A stretch of 64,000 nucleotides of DNA from Pseudoscleropodium purum (GCA_963969395.1 OZ017804.1:992001-1056000), one strand, 5' to 3'; counted from the first letter of the stretch, positions 43,301-56,900 are shown. Numbers and translations are program-made. The notes: generated by a model from the sequence alone, not told the origin.

Positions 43301-45201
43301 AATGGCACATATATGCAAGTTTAAGAGTATTTTTGAGTGATTTGGCATCAAAAGATTAATTTTTGCAATTATTGAAGGCCTTGTAAGGAATTATGACTTG
43401 TAGATAAATTTTCTAACACTACTTGAAGTTATTTTTCTTTAAAGATGATCTTTGGTTTTTCAATTTTTAAAGCTCTTCTAGGCTAGGAAACTTATTTTCT
43501 ACAACCTCTTGTCTCTACTATATTATAAAGAAAGCTTTAGTATCTACAATACTTACAATGTTTGGTGACTAAAGAGCAAGAAACAACATTTTTTTTGGAA
43601 TAATAATTGTCAAAGTGGTGTCAATGTGTGGGCTTAAATTTAGAACCTACCTATACCAGTCCAAATCTAATAGAAAGAACAATATGTTGTCTAAAACAAA
43701 AAAATTGATAGGAAATCTATAAAATAGTTACATTGTAAATGCATCCCATGTTTAGGAAAGAATGACCAATTATATTTTTCATTTTTATAAAGTGCCAAAG
43801 TGGCAATATAAAATGTTATAATGGTGCTCCAAATTTCAATATTCATCAACAGATTGGATAGAACATATCACATTAGCACATATCACATGTCCAAAATTCT
43901 ATTTTCATCCAGAATATAACAAGTTTATCCAAGATTTTTTTTAATTTGAAGTTTTCTTGTCAAAAACTTCATTGGTTTTTGACATTTTTCAATTGAATTA
44001 CTATTTTTTTGGTGCAATGCAACATTATAATGGCCCCCCAAAAGCCATGACTAAAGGTATGTTTGCACTTGGTATTAGGGGCAATGTTTGTAGTGTAAAT
44101 CCAATCCCAAAGTAGGTCTAAATTCAATGGTAAGACCCTCAATAACAATATTCTTTAATACCTAGTGTAAACACACCTTAAGTGGTATGTTTCTTGAAAT
44201 ATTTATTACTATCATTAATGAGTTAGGTAGGCTTAAAGAGACAATCCCTCCTTTGAATGCAAGATGATTTCACATTCATGACCTTAAATAATGCTACAAA
44301 AATAGTCAAGAATTGATTGCCATTTCAAAAATAAGATACAATAGATTTGACAAGGTCTTTCAAGTTGACTACTCTACCAAATGCATTCCACCCAATCAAT
44401 AACATCAACTATAGATAGTTCATAATTCTAAACACCTCACCCAAGCATCTAGCTCATAGTGTCAATCTCTAAGACAATCAAGTGAGGTAGCAAATTTACC
44501 ACCCAAATTAGCAATCTCAATATCTTGTGTAATGTGGAATTAGTTGAGTGGACTAAAATTCAAGTGGAATCATATTAATGTGATAAGAACTAATATTGAT
44601 ATGAATTTTCAAACATGTTTTGTGCAAAAATATAAAATTGTTAGTAGGTGGGGTCATGACCATTTCAAGAAAGTTCAAGGAATGGTGAATCGACACCCTA
44701 ATCTTGAGTGCTTTGAAAGCACAAGTTTAACATTCTAAAAGCACCTCTTTTATTGCTTGAGGCTGTAACTTGTTTTGACAAACATTTGTTCATCGCTCAG
44801 CCCACCTGAATCAACATTTAATGAACCACAACTTTATCAACCTTGAATTGTCCATAAATAGATATGAACCTGTTATTATTCTTTGACAATGGTACCCAAT
44901 AGCACCCAATTGCTCGCCCATAGAAAATGAGTCACACTCAGCGGAAACAGGAGGGTCTGACAATATTACGCTGCTCTACCTTATACTACGCATCTTCGGA
45001 ATTGAAAAAAAAATTGAAGCTTTACAAGAGCAAGAGTATTGCTCCAAATACTGAAAATAAGTTGGGAGAGCAGCGAACAGGGTCGTCGGAGGCAAATCAG
45101 AATAATTTATAGCGACCTAAAAGCAGTACTGAAGTTAATTCCCCCACCAAACTTGCTGAACCACATGACTCAAACTATACGTGTAATGACAATAAAAAAA
45201 T
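40336..45201. other. AT-rich spacer
   Basis: The first few hundred bases are probably the NDUFA2 promoter and leader. The rest is AT-rich, with no recognised gene. It contains one copy of repeat family B (41715-41835) and a TA/CATA microsatellite near 41608-41632. Confidence 0.5.
41715..41835. repeat. Interspersed repeat family B, copy 1
   Basis: Shares an ordered series of motifs with 58630-58740: AGCTCT, GAGGG.TGCA.GG.CTTTGTTT, then a TGGTGT block and TGTGAAAATTAT. The two copies are diverged and non-coding. Confidence 0.4.
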
Positions 45202-48200
45202 TCAAGCAGTAGAAGAAATATACCCAGCTTCCATGTTCTGTGGCTTGACAACTTCGTGAATCTCAACAAAGGCATCGCTTGATAATTCTGCTGCCCTTTC
45301 GTTCTCGGCAAAAAGCTTCAGAAGTTGTTCTTGAATTAAACCTCTTAGGCTTGAAGCTTCAACGGGAGAAAACCATTGAAGACCAAACTGACAAGAAACG
45401 ACGGACACAATAAGTAAAATCAATGCGACTCTTAAATTGCAGTACAGTTTCTAAGAGAAATTGTTCAGATCACAGATACTTTGAATGAACAGCTCAGAAA
45501 GCATACAAATCTTTCTCACCTCGCGGATGGGACAAGAACATAAGGATGCTGGATATACGTGGTGGTCATAGATGAAGCAAGTACATGGATACGATAAAAA
45601 GCAACACACGAAATCATCAAAAAGTGAAAAAAGCTGCAAAGAAGCATTGTTGCGACCCGGATGGGTTCAAGCATAAGTACGTACAATACCGATAATTGCA
45701 GATCAAGTGGATACTTACCACATCTAAATCTTCTAATCTGTCCTCCACGTCGGAAATCTTCATTGTTCTTGGAGCATTCTCTACAAATTTTCGTATGTAA
45801 TGAAGGAGGAAAAGTCCGCAATCAGATTCATTTTCCTGTAGCGGAACCTGAATCAGGTATTTTCAGATCATCGCACAAAAGAATGTCAGAAAGACAGATT
45901 GCAAACAACAGATCAACTATATCGCAGTCGCTCCCCGTGAACAGAGGTAGAGAGCTCGCTGACAGAAAATTATGCATTAACCTCTTGAGAGAATCCACTA
46001 TTAGTCCCTCCAAGTTACTGAAGACTTTCAAGAAGTCGGGGAACCATGAGCATCATAGTTAAGAAATGAAGTCAAACTGCACCTTTTCAGTGTGAAAAAT
46101 CACATACCGGAACTCTAGTGGCTGGTATGACATTATATGTTGATGTGTGGATGCAGTCTTCACCTTCCATCTTACTTCCCCCATAAGTAGTTTTCCATTT
46201 CGCCACAAGATACCTGCCAGCAACAGCAGCATATCATCGCACCTCCAAGAATAAAGCCAAGCACAATCGCAGTTGTTAAAGAATTTGGATTCAGTTTGCA
46301 CCATCTCGAGCAGACACCAAAGTATCCATGAATATGGACGCACTTAATCAGAAACCCCCTCGCAATATCCACGTGAAGCAGGAGAATTGATGAGCTCCAA
46401 TTAGTGAACCTGTGGCTAACGATAGTTTGCAGAGAGACTAGATCATTTACTTGAAGAGGCAGCAAAAATTTCAAATGTGGCTCATGATGGCATTGCAGGA
46501 TGCTCCATTCTGACATGTTGAACCCAATACCACGAAAATTCAAGCGCTGCACTTGTTCGAGAAAATTTCACATGGGTCTAACCTGCGAAGTAAACGAAAT
46601 ACTGTGCGACTCTCATGTCCATATGTCATTGAATCAAGATGCAAGATGCATCGCTCACAGTGACTAGCACTTCCAGGTCCGTACTTAGGAAAGCAAATGA
46701 TTGCCAAGCTCCAATGCAACCTGCGTTTCAAGAGCAGTTTATTCAAGGAATTGCCAAAGAATGTATAGGGATCATGTCATAGCCACGAAAACATTTTCAA
46801 CGCACAGCAAGCCTCACCAATATAATCATGTAACAAATAAACAATAAAACTAGAATATTATACTAAACTTTGCTAAGCTTCAAAACTGTTCCTCTGAACA
46901 CAGCACCAGCCATTGACAAACCAAACTCACTTGCCATGGACCGGGACAATAAGGTAATCTTTCTCAAAAATGTTTATGCCTTTCGTCCAATTCAGTATCT
47001 TGGAAAAGTCGGGAGATATTTTCTTCGTCTGACCAGGCAGAACCAGATGTCAAAAGTAAACATGAGATATAAAAAAGTACAAAAAATCTGTCTAGCAAAT
47101 TTGCAATAGTATTCCAATGATCTTTTGTAAGCCTGCGAAATAGAACCAACAACGCATGGAGAAACGCATATCGTCTCATGTGATTTTATCTCTGCATATT
47201 TTCTTGCATACCTTCTTGCCAGCTACGGAACTTAATTTTTTATAAAAGAAGCTATTGAAGAAATGGAAACGTCTGCCACCCTCCAAACTTAGTAACTCCC
47301 TCTTAATGTATCTGCACAAAACACGGAGAAAAAGCAAAATATGTTTTTAACCTCTAAATAATCAAAAGGACTCCCCGCAATTACTAGAAGATACTTATCG
47401 CACAAGAACGATACTTATCGAACTAGTTACAATAGCTACCTCGAGAGAGGTATTCTTATTTCGATGCATTCATTGCGATACCTAACTCTGCTTCTTAACT
47501 GGCACTAAGGATTATGCAAAAAAAATCGAACTGATTGTCACATCCAAATTCAAATTGACATTGCCGTACATGATGAAAAAGTCGATAATCGTATCATTCA
47601 GAAACTCCGATGGCTCCAATCGTAGAATATCCGAAGCCAAAATATCTAATGCCTCTGGATCCGCCCTGCATCACACGTTTAGTATTACTACCATATCCAC
47701 CAGCATATTTGCACAGCCTGCAGCAAAATCAATAGCATGCAGGTTCCATGCTTAGAGAAGTGAGCGTAAATTCAGAGAATCAATGTCAGCTAATGTACCT
47801 CGATGGATACGTGACCCTGCAAAAATCAAACTCAATATATTCAATACAACTGGTGCATTGCGACAGAATGTTGTTATTTCTGCAAGAACAGCTTGTTCAT
47901 GTTGCATAACTACATTTCATCCATGATTCTTGAAGAACAAAACTAAAATTCGCTCCTATTGGATAAGCAGAAAGTTTCAGGATTATCTGAACAATCCTGA
48001 TAAAGCGTGTTAAGTCACTGCCATTGAACTCTCCCAATCTACATGATTTGAAAGCTGAAAGACAGAAAATAACACAGTTAAATAGAATATACGAGAGAAG
48101 TGCATCTTTGTGTAGAAATCTGAGATACCTTTCTACTGCCAATTGCAAGTCAGATGGAAATTGTGGATCACGAGAGTTCACTGCAGATTCGATATCATTT

Positions 48201-50168
48201 GTTGCATCCTCCCCTTCACTTGAAGAATCAATCTTTACAGGAGTATCCTGTTACAAACAAACAATCGTTTTATCATCCATGTGTAAAAAAACTCATCAGC
48301 ACATATATCTCAAAACGTAGAGTGTCTATATCTAAATCAAACAACACATAAAATAGAAACGTAGGATATCTCAACAGCATAACATTCCGTACTCAAAATA
48401 CAGCACAAGGATGTCACAAAACACTCAGGGACGATCCTGAACACTCTTCAGAGACAAAGGTTATCTTACAGGCGTTCTTCCAATAAGATCTCTTTCCCAA
48501 TCATTGATCCGTTGCATTGAACCATCGCCAGGTGGTTGTGCAGTGTGATTCTGCAAGAATACACACCATTTAAAGCAAGAAAATTACATGGAAAAGAGTT
48601 GCGCTTAGGACCACTTATTAAACTCTTGAATTAGCATGAGAAACTGAAAATCAGAGTGCTCCAATGTTATGAATCCATCAGAAACAACCTAAATATATGA
48701 CTTGCAAGCGTTCATGAACCTGCACGACCCACACTGCCAGGTAGTCCTGCTCGACTAGAAGGGACATCAAATTTCACCCACTTATCCTGAGAAAAATCCA
48801 ACCAACCTGAAAGTCGATATTCAAGGAAGGAGGATCCACAACTTTTAAGTTTCTCCTGCATTCATAAAATTTAGTCAAATACTGCTGCAAATAAAAATAC
48901 ATTTGCTAGCACATAATGCCACTTGGTGTTTGCAGACTAACTATAGTGTTCATAATGCAGCAAATTCCAAACCTAAACGTGACTAAATGGTAAAAATTTC
49001 AAGCCCAAGTGTTCAGGTTATGTAAACATTTTGTGACTCCGTGTAGGTGCATGAACAAGTTGTGTGTCTTGACACAATAATTGTAAAGCACATTCATTGC
49101 AGAACACGGGAAGTAATTCATCATAACAATGCAGCACTCACCGACAATAAGAACATGAAAAAATATTGCATCCAGGAGCACTGGACAAATTGAGAAAATT
49201 CTTGTTACAAAAACTGCAAAGCCTCAGATGCGCAGCTCGAACTTCTTCAGCTCGGATTAGCCCAATAGACTTTCCATGAGAAGCTATAATTTGCCCCTTC
49301 AGTGGTGCTGAGCTTCCGGTTGAAAGAGTTCTTGATAATGACAAACTTGATTCGCTGATCTCTGTAATAGTCTCAATGGACAAATTATCCTGAATGGAAT
49401 TCAATTTATCATTTGCAACCATTGCGCTGTCCAACGATTTTTCCTTCGAAATACGATCGGCCTGGTCAATCAAATTCACAGCAATGAGATGATCGAATAC
49501 TTCTCATTTCGATCATCCTAAGCACTTCAAAACCGCTCTTATCCACGCCAAACTAACACCTGCGAATACGGATGAACTGCCATGACAAGTTTCAAAAACA
49601 ATAGTGAACTAGCAGTCTGTTTACAACAGTACAACTGCTGATAGCTCCTGTTAGGATATGACATTTGAAAGAATTCCAATTTGAACACAATTAGGGAACT
49701 TACCGTCTGACGGAGATGGTTACCGTTCACTAACTCCTCTTCCTCAAGGTTGTGTACAAATTCTTTGCCACTATCTCCAAAATTCATCATATTTGAAATC
49801 TCCTCAAGCTTCTGCAAATATTCTTTGCCTCTCTCTCCTCCGACTCTGAGAACCATCATTTTCGATTCATTCTTCGACTTAATTACCTTACCCTCGACAA
49901 AATCTAGAAATTCACTGCGTTTACGCTCCTTGGCAGACGCTTCATCATTCTGAAACTTTCTGCGACTACGCTCCATGGCAAACTCTACAACTTTCTGAAA
50001 TTTTCTGCGTCTACGCTTCTTGGCAGACCTCTTAAGACAGGCCATACTTTTCAATCGAGCTATAAAAGAACGCATTTTCGAGTATGCCGAGTGGTTCTGA
50101 ACCTGAGAGTACTCAACCGATAACGAAGATGCGACAAAATGTTGCCTCAGAGAGCAAATGCAATGCAA
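45202..50168 (-). CDS. ULP2: ULP2/SENP6-7-type SUMO protease
   Basis: Exons, read downward: 50168-49704, 49461-49142, 48855-48807, 48550-48470, 48247-48129, about 48038-47990, possibly 47816-47799 (18 nt), 47665-47570, 47311-47212, 47028-46931, 46720-46583, 46213-46108, 45847-45719, 45387-45202. The C48 cysteine-peptidase core is unmistakable: FLNDTIIDFFI, RRFHFFNSFF, FEKDYLIVPV, HWSLAIICFP with the catalytic His (codon 46716-46714), LHLDSM with the Asp (46635-46633), and VPLQENESDCGLFLLHY with the Gln and nucleophilic Cys (45820-45818). Such enzymes remove or trim SUMO in the nucleus. The N-terminal part has a Lys/Arg-rich likely nuclear signal (KRSAKKRRRRKF) and a Cys cluster. All junctions keep phase except those around 47990-47665, which I could not solve. 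The start is uncertain: 50168, or the ATG at 50075. Confidence 0.88.
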
Positions 50169-50521
50169 ATCCCGGTCAGGACCGCAGAGAATACTACTCC
50201 AGAGTCAGTAGCTGCTCCAAGGCACACTCCTAGTCTTCAAATTAGAGCAGCTCACAACACGAAAAGACGAAATAGACGACGAAGAATCGGTGCATTGTGC
50301 CTTTCTGGCCGGCAATGAGTAATCAATGCAAGTGGAGGAGCTGAAAATTAAAACCAAGACATTGTGTTCAAACGAGCATATCTCTGCCTTGATCCGATTC
50401 TAGTGCAGCAATCATCGCTCCCAGCTGTGCGTCCTCACGAGTACTCCTGCTCACCGGTGCTGGAACGCTAATACACGACGTGCGGAATCTTCGGAATTCA
50501 GGAGAGGCTATGTGAGCAGCC
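50169..50521. promoter_or_regulatory. GC-richer intergenic region upstream of the ULP2-like gene
   Basis: About 350 bp of higher-GC sequence separate the ULP2-like start from a good-context ATG on the other strand at 50522. Position and composition suggest a promoter, possibly bidirectional. No TATA box or other element could be assigned with confidence. Confidence 0.35.
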
Positions 50522-50589
50522 ATGGCCGCAATTAGGGTTTGGACTTTGGAGACTCAACTGTTGCGACTCTACCTCAAGAATTTCAAAGG
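50522..50589 (+). CDS. Candidate first exon of an unidentified gene
   Basis: An ATG in good context (CAGCCATGGCC) opens 22 codons (MAAIRVWTLETQ...) that end at a plausible donor, AAAG/GTATGC, at 50589-50590. No continuation exon was found in the AT-rich DNA downstream, and the peptide matches no family I know. It may be a real short first exon of a gene divergent from the ULP2-like gene, a non-coding transcript, or chance. Confidence 0.2.
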
Positions 50590-53265
50590 TATGCAGTTAT
50601 GCACTTCTGGTACAATAGTTTGTTTTGGTCAATGCATGTAAGTTAAACAAAGTGCCCTTTATTTCGATATCTTTTCAGTGTTAGTATCTAGATGCAAGAT
50701 TGAATGTGCACATTTTAAGATGAATAAATATATTTTTATCCTATCCACATTTTGGATGAATCATGGATGAGATAAGTGAGTGTCAATATTTCTTGAAATA
50801 AATGAATAAAAATACCTTGTGATGTACTTCATATTGTGTACTTTCTTTCCTTTTATTTTGTAGATTTTGGTGTGGAGTCTAGATCAAACAGTCCCTTCAC
50901 TTGCATTATTTCTAAAAAGATTGGCTAATTCTTCTTCTTAGAATCTTACTCGAAAGAAAGATTTAGTACTTCAAAGCCAACTCTTATAGCAAAATTGGAT
51001 AGGGGGTTTGCACAATCTTAATAGAATGTAGGGACATGTATTAAAATCATACAAGTAAAGGAATGAAATATATTGATGGCCACACTTCTTGTATAGAACA
51101 TAACTTATCCTTTTATCAAACTTAATAAAGCTTCAATAAATTGAAAAGTGATTGGGAAGCAATTGGGAGGTATGCATACAATAAGGGTTGTCTATTGTAT
51201 ATGCATCAATTTAATTTGTAAGAGGTTAATCCACAATATTCAAGAAAAAGTGAGTTAAAAGATGTACATGTCTTAAAGTGAACCTTTTCTTACTTTTTTT
51301 TTTACATGTAATTTATCTTTGTTTAAAAAAGTTGCAAATGAAGTTGGAGAATTCATTAGCTTAGTTAGTTACGCTTTCACATATATAGAAAAACAAAACA
51401 CCTTCTAAAATGCACGCTATTGGTCAAATCAACGTATAGAATATAATTAATTAATACATTTACCTCCATTTGCATTTATTTTTTATCTTTAACTTCATAT
51501 TAGTAAGTGTATTCAATAATCAATTGAGTATAAAAATATTCTATTCTTTGAAAGTAAGTGTACTTCTGAAAATTCTTGTTTTAAGTCAATTTAAACTTTC
51601 ATTTTGATGTATTAAATAAGAAATCTATGCAAAGGTTGAAAGTTGAGAATGAATTTGTGTTACTTCAAATATTGCATGAAAAAAAAAATATAGGTTGATA
51701 TACATGTATGTCCTATTTGACTAATCGTGGTTAACGTTGTCAATTCAAACATCTACTTGACTTTGGACCTCTCCAAACGTACTACCTTGCCAACTAATCA
51801 AGGTTGGCAAAATATAGATCTAAAAATGGATGCCCCAAACTTTTTAATTGATTAAAAAAAAATAACAATAATTTTATGGAAAAAAATATTATAAATGTTA
51901 CAAAAAAAATTATTATTTTTTTATAAATTAATATTTATCCAACAAAAAATGTTGAACCTATTTCCAGGGTGCTTTGATAAAAGTCTTTTGTAATTTATCT
52001 TGTAACCAAAAGAAGAATTTACAATGACTGAAGTTCACAAATCTAATTAAGTGAAGCAAAATTGAAAATTATATTCTATATCTTCAATCTATTTTATTTT
52101 GAAATTTCACTTGTTAGAATTTCACATGTTTTTTAGAATTATAATTATATGAGAATGTAATAAAATTGAACCAAAAAGTCCAAAATGTCCTTAATCCACC
52201 AACATGGAAGAGCCAAAAATATATGATTGATTTTTTATTTTGTTAGAAAAGGATGTTTCCATTCTTTTTTATTTTATATAATCTTTTCTTCTTGTAAGTT
52301 TTTTTTATGCTCCTATATTCATTTAAAGAATTGTATCAAAAATTGTAACCTCAATAAGGTGGAATACTTTACGAATAAGAGATTTGAAGCTTAAAAAGAG
52401 ATTCAAAACTTAAAAGGTGAAAGCTCATACAAAACTTGAGTTTGTTCCTCAAAACATATAAGTTTGAATTTTGCACAAATTTTGATCATCTGACCTTCAT
52501 AACTTATTTTATGCCTCTAATGTTGTTGAGAGAAAGACTAATAGATGAGATTGTCATTTGAAACTGTATGAATCATTAATTTCAGGATTTTAAGCATCTC
52601 AAGGTTTCAACGATCTTTGTGGTCTCACTCCTAGCCTTAAGGAAATTTGAGAAATAAAATGTGAAATCTTACATAGCCAAATTTCAATGAACTTTGTTAT
52701 AAATTACCAAAAATTGTGTTGAAAGTACCAAACATTATGCAAGACTCTCTCGAAAGTGGCAGCCTCAATCAAATAATTGAAGCTAATCATGCAGTCAGTG
52801 AAATTGAAATGAATATAATGGATTGAAACAATCGCCAAGGCCTAATGCCCATTTTTGTCTGCTTATCATTCACAAATCACGACCAAGTTCACAACCTGTA
52901 ACTTAAAACCAACTCCTCACACTAACAAGCTATGGTTTGCAGGACTTCGAATACATTAGTCACAGCCAGCGCATGCATGCACTGTTAAAAACAATTCTTT
53001 AGTAACATATTATAGCGTCCATAGCGTCAAGGATTTGATAATTTTTAAATTTCTTTCTATCCCCGACGCTTGAACTGAATTGAATATTTTGAATTGGTGG
53101 AGAAATCACTGGAGGATCTTGTACGTGCAAGTGGTTGCCGAATATGACGTACAGTACATACATTAATTCTTAGAGTCACTTGGGATCGGATCCGTACTGA
53201 TACAAATTCAAGGCATGCACGCAAGCATATCATTATGTCTATCAGTCTTAATTCTGAATTCAGTG
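50590..53265. other. AT-rich spacer
   Basis: No gene, RNA or mobile element recognised. The last few hundred bases are probably the 3' flank of the germin-like gene on the minus strand. Confidence 0.55.
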
Positions 53266-53919
53266 TTACATACTTGGCGGCATGAATCCCCTCTTGATCC
53301 AGTCCGTCAGATTGTGGGAGATGCTGAACACCTTCGCCAGCATCTTCGTGTCCATGGTCGGGCTGGACCCGAACAGCGCCGAAGGCAGCAATTGCACTAC
53401 GCGTTCAGCACCGACACTGTCGTGGATGAGCCACTGCCCGTGTTGAGTTGGAAGTGCACCAGGCCTTGCGGGAACACAGAGAAGTCGCCCAGCTTCAACT
53501 TCGATCGTCGCGAACAGCTTCCCCATCGTGTCGACGAACCCCACGTACACCTCGCCTCTGGACACCATAATCACCTCCGACGCCCTGGGGTGCGTGTGCG
53601 GAGGCACCAGTCCGCTCTTGGCGTAGTTGATTTTCGCCAAAGCAAATCCCTGCGTGTTGAGCGCGCCGTAGTTCACCCTAGCAAAGCCCGGGGTGATGCC
53701 GATGCCCAGCGAATTGTTGGTGGCGGCGGCGGCGCGGAATTCTCGGAATGCGAAATCCTCAGAAGTGACTTCCATTGGGCTCTTGCACGCCAGGCCGTTG
53801 AAGAGCAGCGGGCTCTTCAGATCCGCCATGCAGAAGTCGTTTATGGGGCCGGGGTCGCTCGCGGACACCAGCGCCATCAGGAGAGTCGCTGCTACCACTT
53901 TAACAACAAGTAACGCCAT
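53266..53919 (-). CDS. GLP: Germin-like protein with frame-displaced cupin motif 2
   Basis: Single-exon ORF of 217 aa. It has a hydrophobic signal peptide (about 1-20), the paired Cys30 and Cys45 of germins, and a canonical cupin box 1, GLVPPHTHPRASEV, with metal ligands His108, His110 and Glu115. Germin-like proteins are secreted Mn-binding cupins of the cell wall, often with superoxide dismutase or oxalate oxidase activity. Box 2, with the fourth ligand His, is missing from this frame. It is present in another frame of the segment 53398-53496 (FPQGLVHFQLNTGSG), which then meets a TAG at 53399-53397. Two compensating indels have kept the ORF open: homology resumes at VQLLPSALFGSSP (176-188). 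The product may be inactive, or the indels may be sequence errors. Codon use is GC-rich relative to the flanks. Confidence 0.85.
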   Translation of the reverse strand: MALLVVKVVAATLLMALVSASDPGPINDFCMADLKSPLLFNGLACKSPMEVTSEDFAFREFRAAAATNNSLGIGITPGFARVNYGALNTQGFALAKINYAKSGLVPPHTHPRASEVIMVSRGEVYVGFVDTMGKLFATIEVEAGRLLCVPARPGALPTQHGQWLIHDSVGAERVVQLLPSALFGSSPTMDTKMLAKVFSISHNLTDWIKRGFMPPSM

Positions 53920-56900
53920 GGCGATCGGATTCAGTCAGTTAGCGATTGATCTGGCTAGCTCACTTAATTGCAACCTAGCTGGAAATTATTGCTCCAAATG
54001 GGGAATTCAATCTGAAGCTGCAGCTAGCTCCGATTGAATGTCAGAGTGAATGTCTGATCCCAGGCCAGGTGCTGGGTTGCTGGTGTCGTCCATGTGGTGC
54101 CCAAGAGCGTATTCCTGGGTTGGGCTGGCAGTTAAATACTTGAATTTAACAACTTATTTCAAAATCGGAAGCCGCGCGCACGCCGGGTCAGGATTTGCAT
54201 TTGCAATCGGACGGTAGATGGTTCTACGTTACAAGTACAATGATCTGGGCCTTTCGTGAAAGTTTTGAAAGTCAAGAGCGGAACGGACGTTGATTTCAAG
54301 TTTCTCCTGCAGACTTGAATTGCCGATTCTGAAGAAATGGCTGGCAACTGTGATTCGTCACCCAATAACTGACTACGTGATATATATCTTTCACAAGGAA
54401 CCCTAGAGAAATCCAAAAGCCAATAGATCCAGTTCCACAGTGCAACTTTCGGGAATTTCACATCATTCTTCGATAAAGAATATGAAATATAAGGCTCTGA
54501 TTCCATACCTAAACAATTAATTGCACTCAGAACTGAATAGAATTTGGTCTATGGAATTTTTGAAATTTTCGATGGTATGTAACTAGCTAGTCAGACTATA
54601 TATGTGGAGAGCACTTGGTTAGAAAATTAGGATTACAGCCGTATTACACTCATGCACTTGCTCACCCGGCCCCTAAGGAAGTCAAGTCCTGGCTATGTAC
54701 TAGATAACCGACAAGCCGCGGTAGTGGCGAGTACGTTATCGGACACAACCACTTGTTCACTTTTCAATCACAACGTTTGATCTTCATGATCCAAAGGTGT
54801 AGGAAGCAAGTTGAAAGGAAAGATGGTTATGAGTTGCAACTTGTAATGGTGGTGGTTTGTGAATAGAATGGTGCCATGTTAGCATTTAAAAAACAACGAT
54901 CGGTTATAAAATGCTTCCTGTTTTCAATTGCTACTTGCACATGGAGGTCAAAGGGTTGAATATTATGAAAAAATGTGAAAAATTGACCTGAGCTCTACAC
55001 TGTCTTAGACCTCCTAGGACCCAAATTCAACATAAACAAGGTTAAAGAAACTATTTCACACCTTCAATACAATTTTGAAAACATTAGAGGAGATTTATCT
55101 GATCTAAAAGGCCGTGAGTTCCCTAGAGTTCTTAGCTTGTTGAAATTCACAACAATTCATGTATGATGTGGCATAGTGATTGCCAAGTCATTTTTGTAAT
55201 ATTTTAAAAAATAATAATAATTTTTTTTTTAAAAATTTCATTTGAAGAATTTTCAATTTTTTGTTTTCAAATTTGTTTTTGCCAACTTGGTGTTCTTTAA
55301 CTACAAAGGGAATTGTAGTGGAAACAAGCCTAAAACAACCCTCTTGCTTCCCCCCCCAAACTCTTCTACTGTGGTTTAGATGTCATTTTTGCCAATTAGG
55401 AGATTTGGGCACTATTTTTTTTATCCCAACAAGGAAATTGTGAAATGAAAGTGAATTGGGAATTGAAGCATGGACCTTTTTCTATAGGACACTTCCTTGT
55501 GCACATGGGCTGCATGTGGCCTCTGCCCTTCTATACATAATTTCTCATGCCAAACTCTACCATATCATGGTTTATAGATTTCATCATGATTTACTAAGGC
55601 TCCACTATTTTTTACACTACCAATTAATGATGTCAAATTGAAGGTTTAGGATTCCTATTTTGGGATTGGGAGACTTTGTCAATGGAAATTTTCACATGGA
55701 CATTAAAGCCTAAAAAGTATGAGATTTCTATTCGTAATTAGTTTTTTTTATTGATATAAGAAATTTTGTTAAAATGGTAACATTGTGCAACCTTGGTACT
55801 CTTACAATCTAGATTGAACAATCTGAAATCTATATTTGTCCTAATTGGAACTTTTATAGTTCAGATAGTGCGGTTTGAAATTTGTACCTATCTTAGATGG
55901 CACTTTTACAGTTTAGACTATGTACTTTGAAAATGGCATATAAAATGGTGCTATTTAACAAAATTTCCTATTTATATTCTTCATTTGTTTCATTTCAAAT
56001 TCTACTTAAAACATTAAAAAAACTCTAAAATATTGAATGACCAATCATTTGAAAAAATGAATTTGCAACAACAGGTAGTGTTGATTTTTTGATTTTAGAA
56101 TGACAAATAAAAAATACACCATGATGTTCTATAATATTTTATATTAAATTTAGTAAAAAAATTTTGTAAGAAAATTTAATATATATTGCATTTGATATGA
56201 ATTAATTCATTAGATATTTAAAAATAGTAGGCAATTTTCAAAATTTTCAAAAAATATGTGAAATTTTTACAACTAATAGAAGGCATATAATTACATCTTT
56301 GAGAATTAAGTACAAAAAATCACATTTATAGGTACATGCAAAATGAAATTTGAAAAAATAATTAGAGGCTAATCTTAGAGTCCCTAAATTTCAATTGACA
56401 TGGAAGTTGATCTTTGGCTCTTGGCAATTGTGAACTCATTATGTTGAACTTTGGAAGTATTTGTTGACAATAAATTGGTTAAGAACTCAATATTTGTCAA
56501 TACACCCCCCAAGATGGTTGCTTCAAAAACCTTTCAACACTCATATTTTTTTTATTCCAAATTCTTCCAACCTTAGCTTTGTATATTAATTGAACCTTCA
56601 AGGTTTTCATTTATTCTATCAAAATCTTTTGAACTCCCTCAGCTGAAAAGACACTATGGGCTTCAATAGTAATCATGAATAAAAATTGAAATTCCATGAT
56701 TCTCATCTTGGCTTCGTTCCACCACTTTGTCATGCCTTTGTTTCAATTTAGTCAGGGTGTCTCAAAGGATACACTGCACAAAATTTGGCATATACTAAAT
56801 TCGTACATTATATGTTGACCGCCTTGGGATAATTGGCAAATTTCATTCACAGAATTTCCTTGAAAAAACGAAGAACAAAAATTTCATTGACAGAATTGAA

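Noticed and set aside
53215..53913. 232-codon ORF on the + strand
   Set aside because: It lies opposite the germin-like gene. The minus frame has a signal peptide and cupin motif, while the + frame has no recognisable domain; the length reflects high GC.
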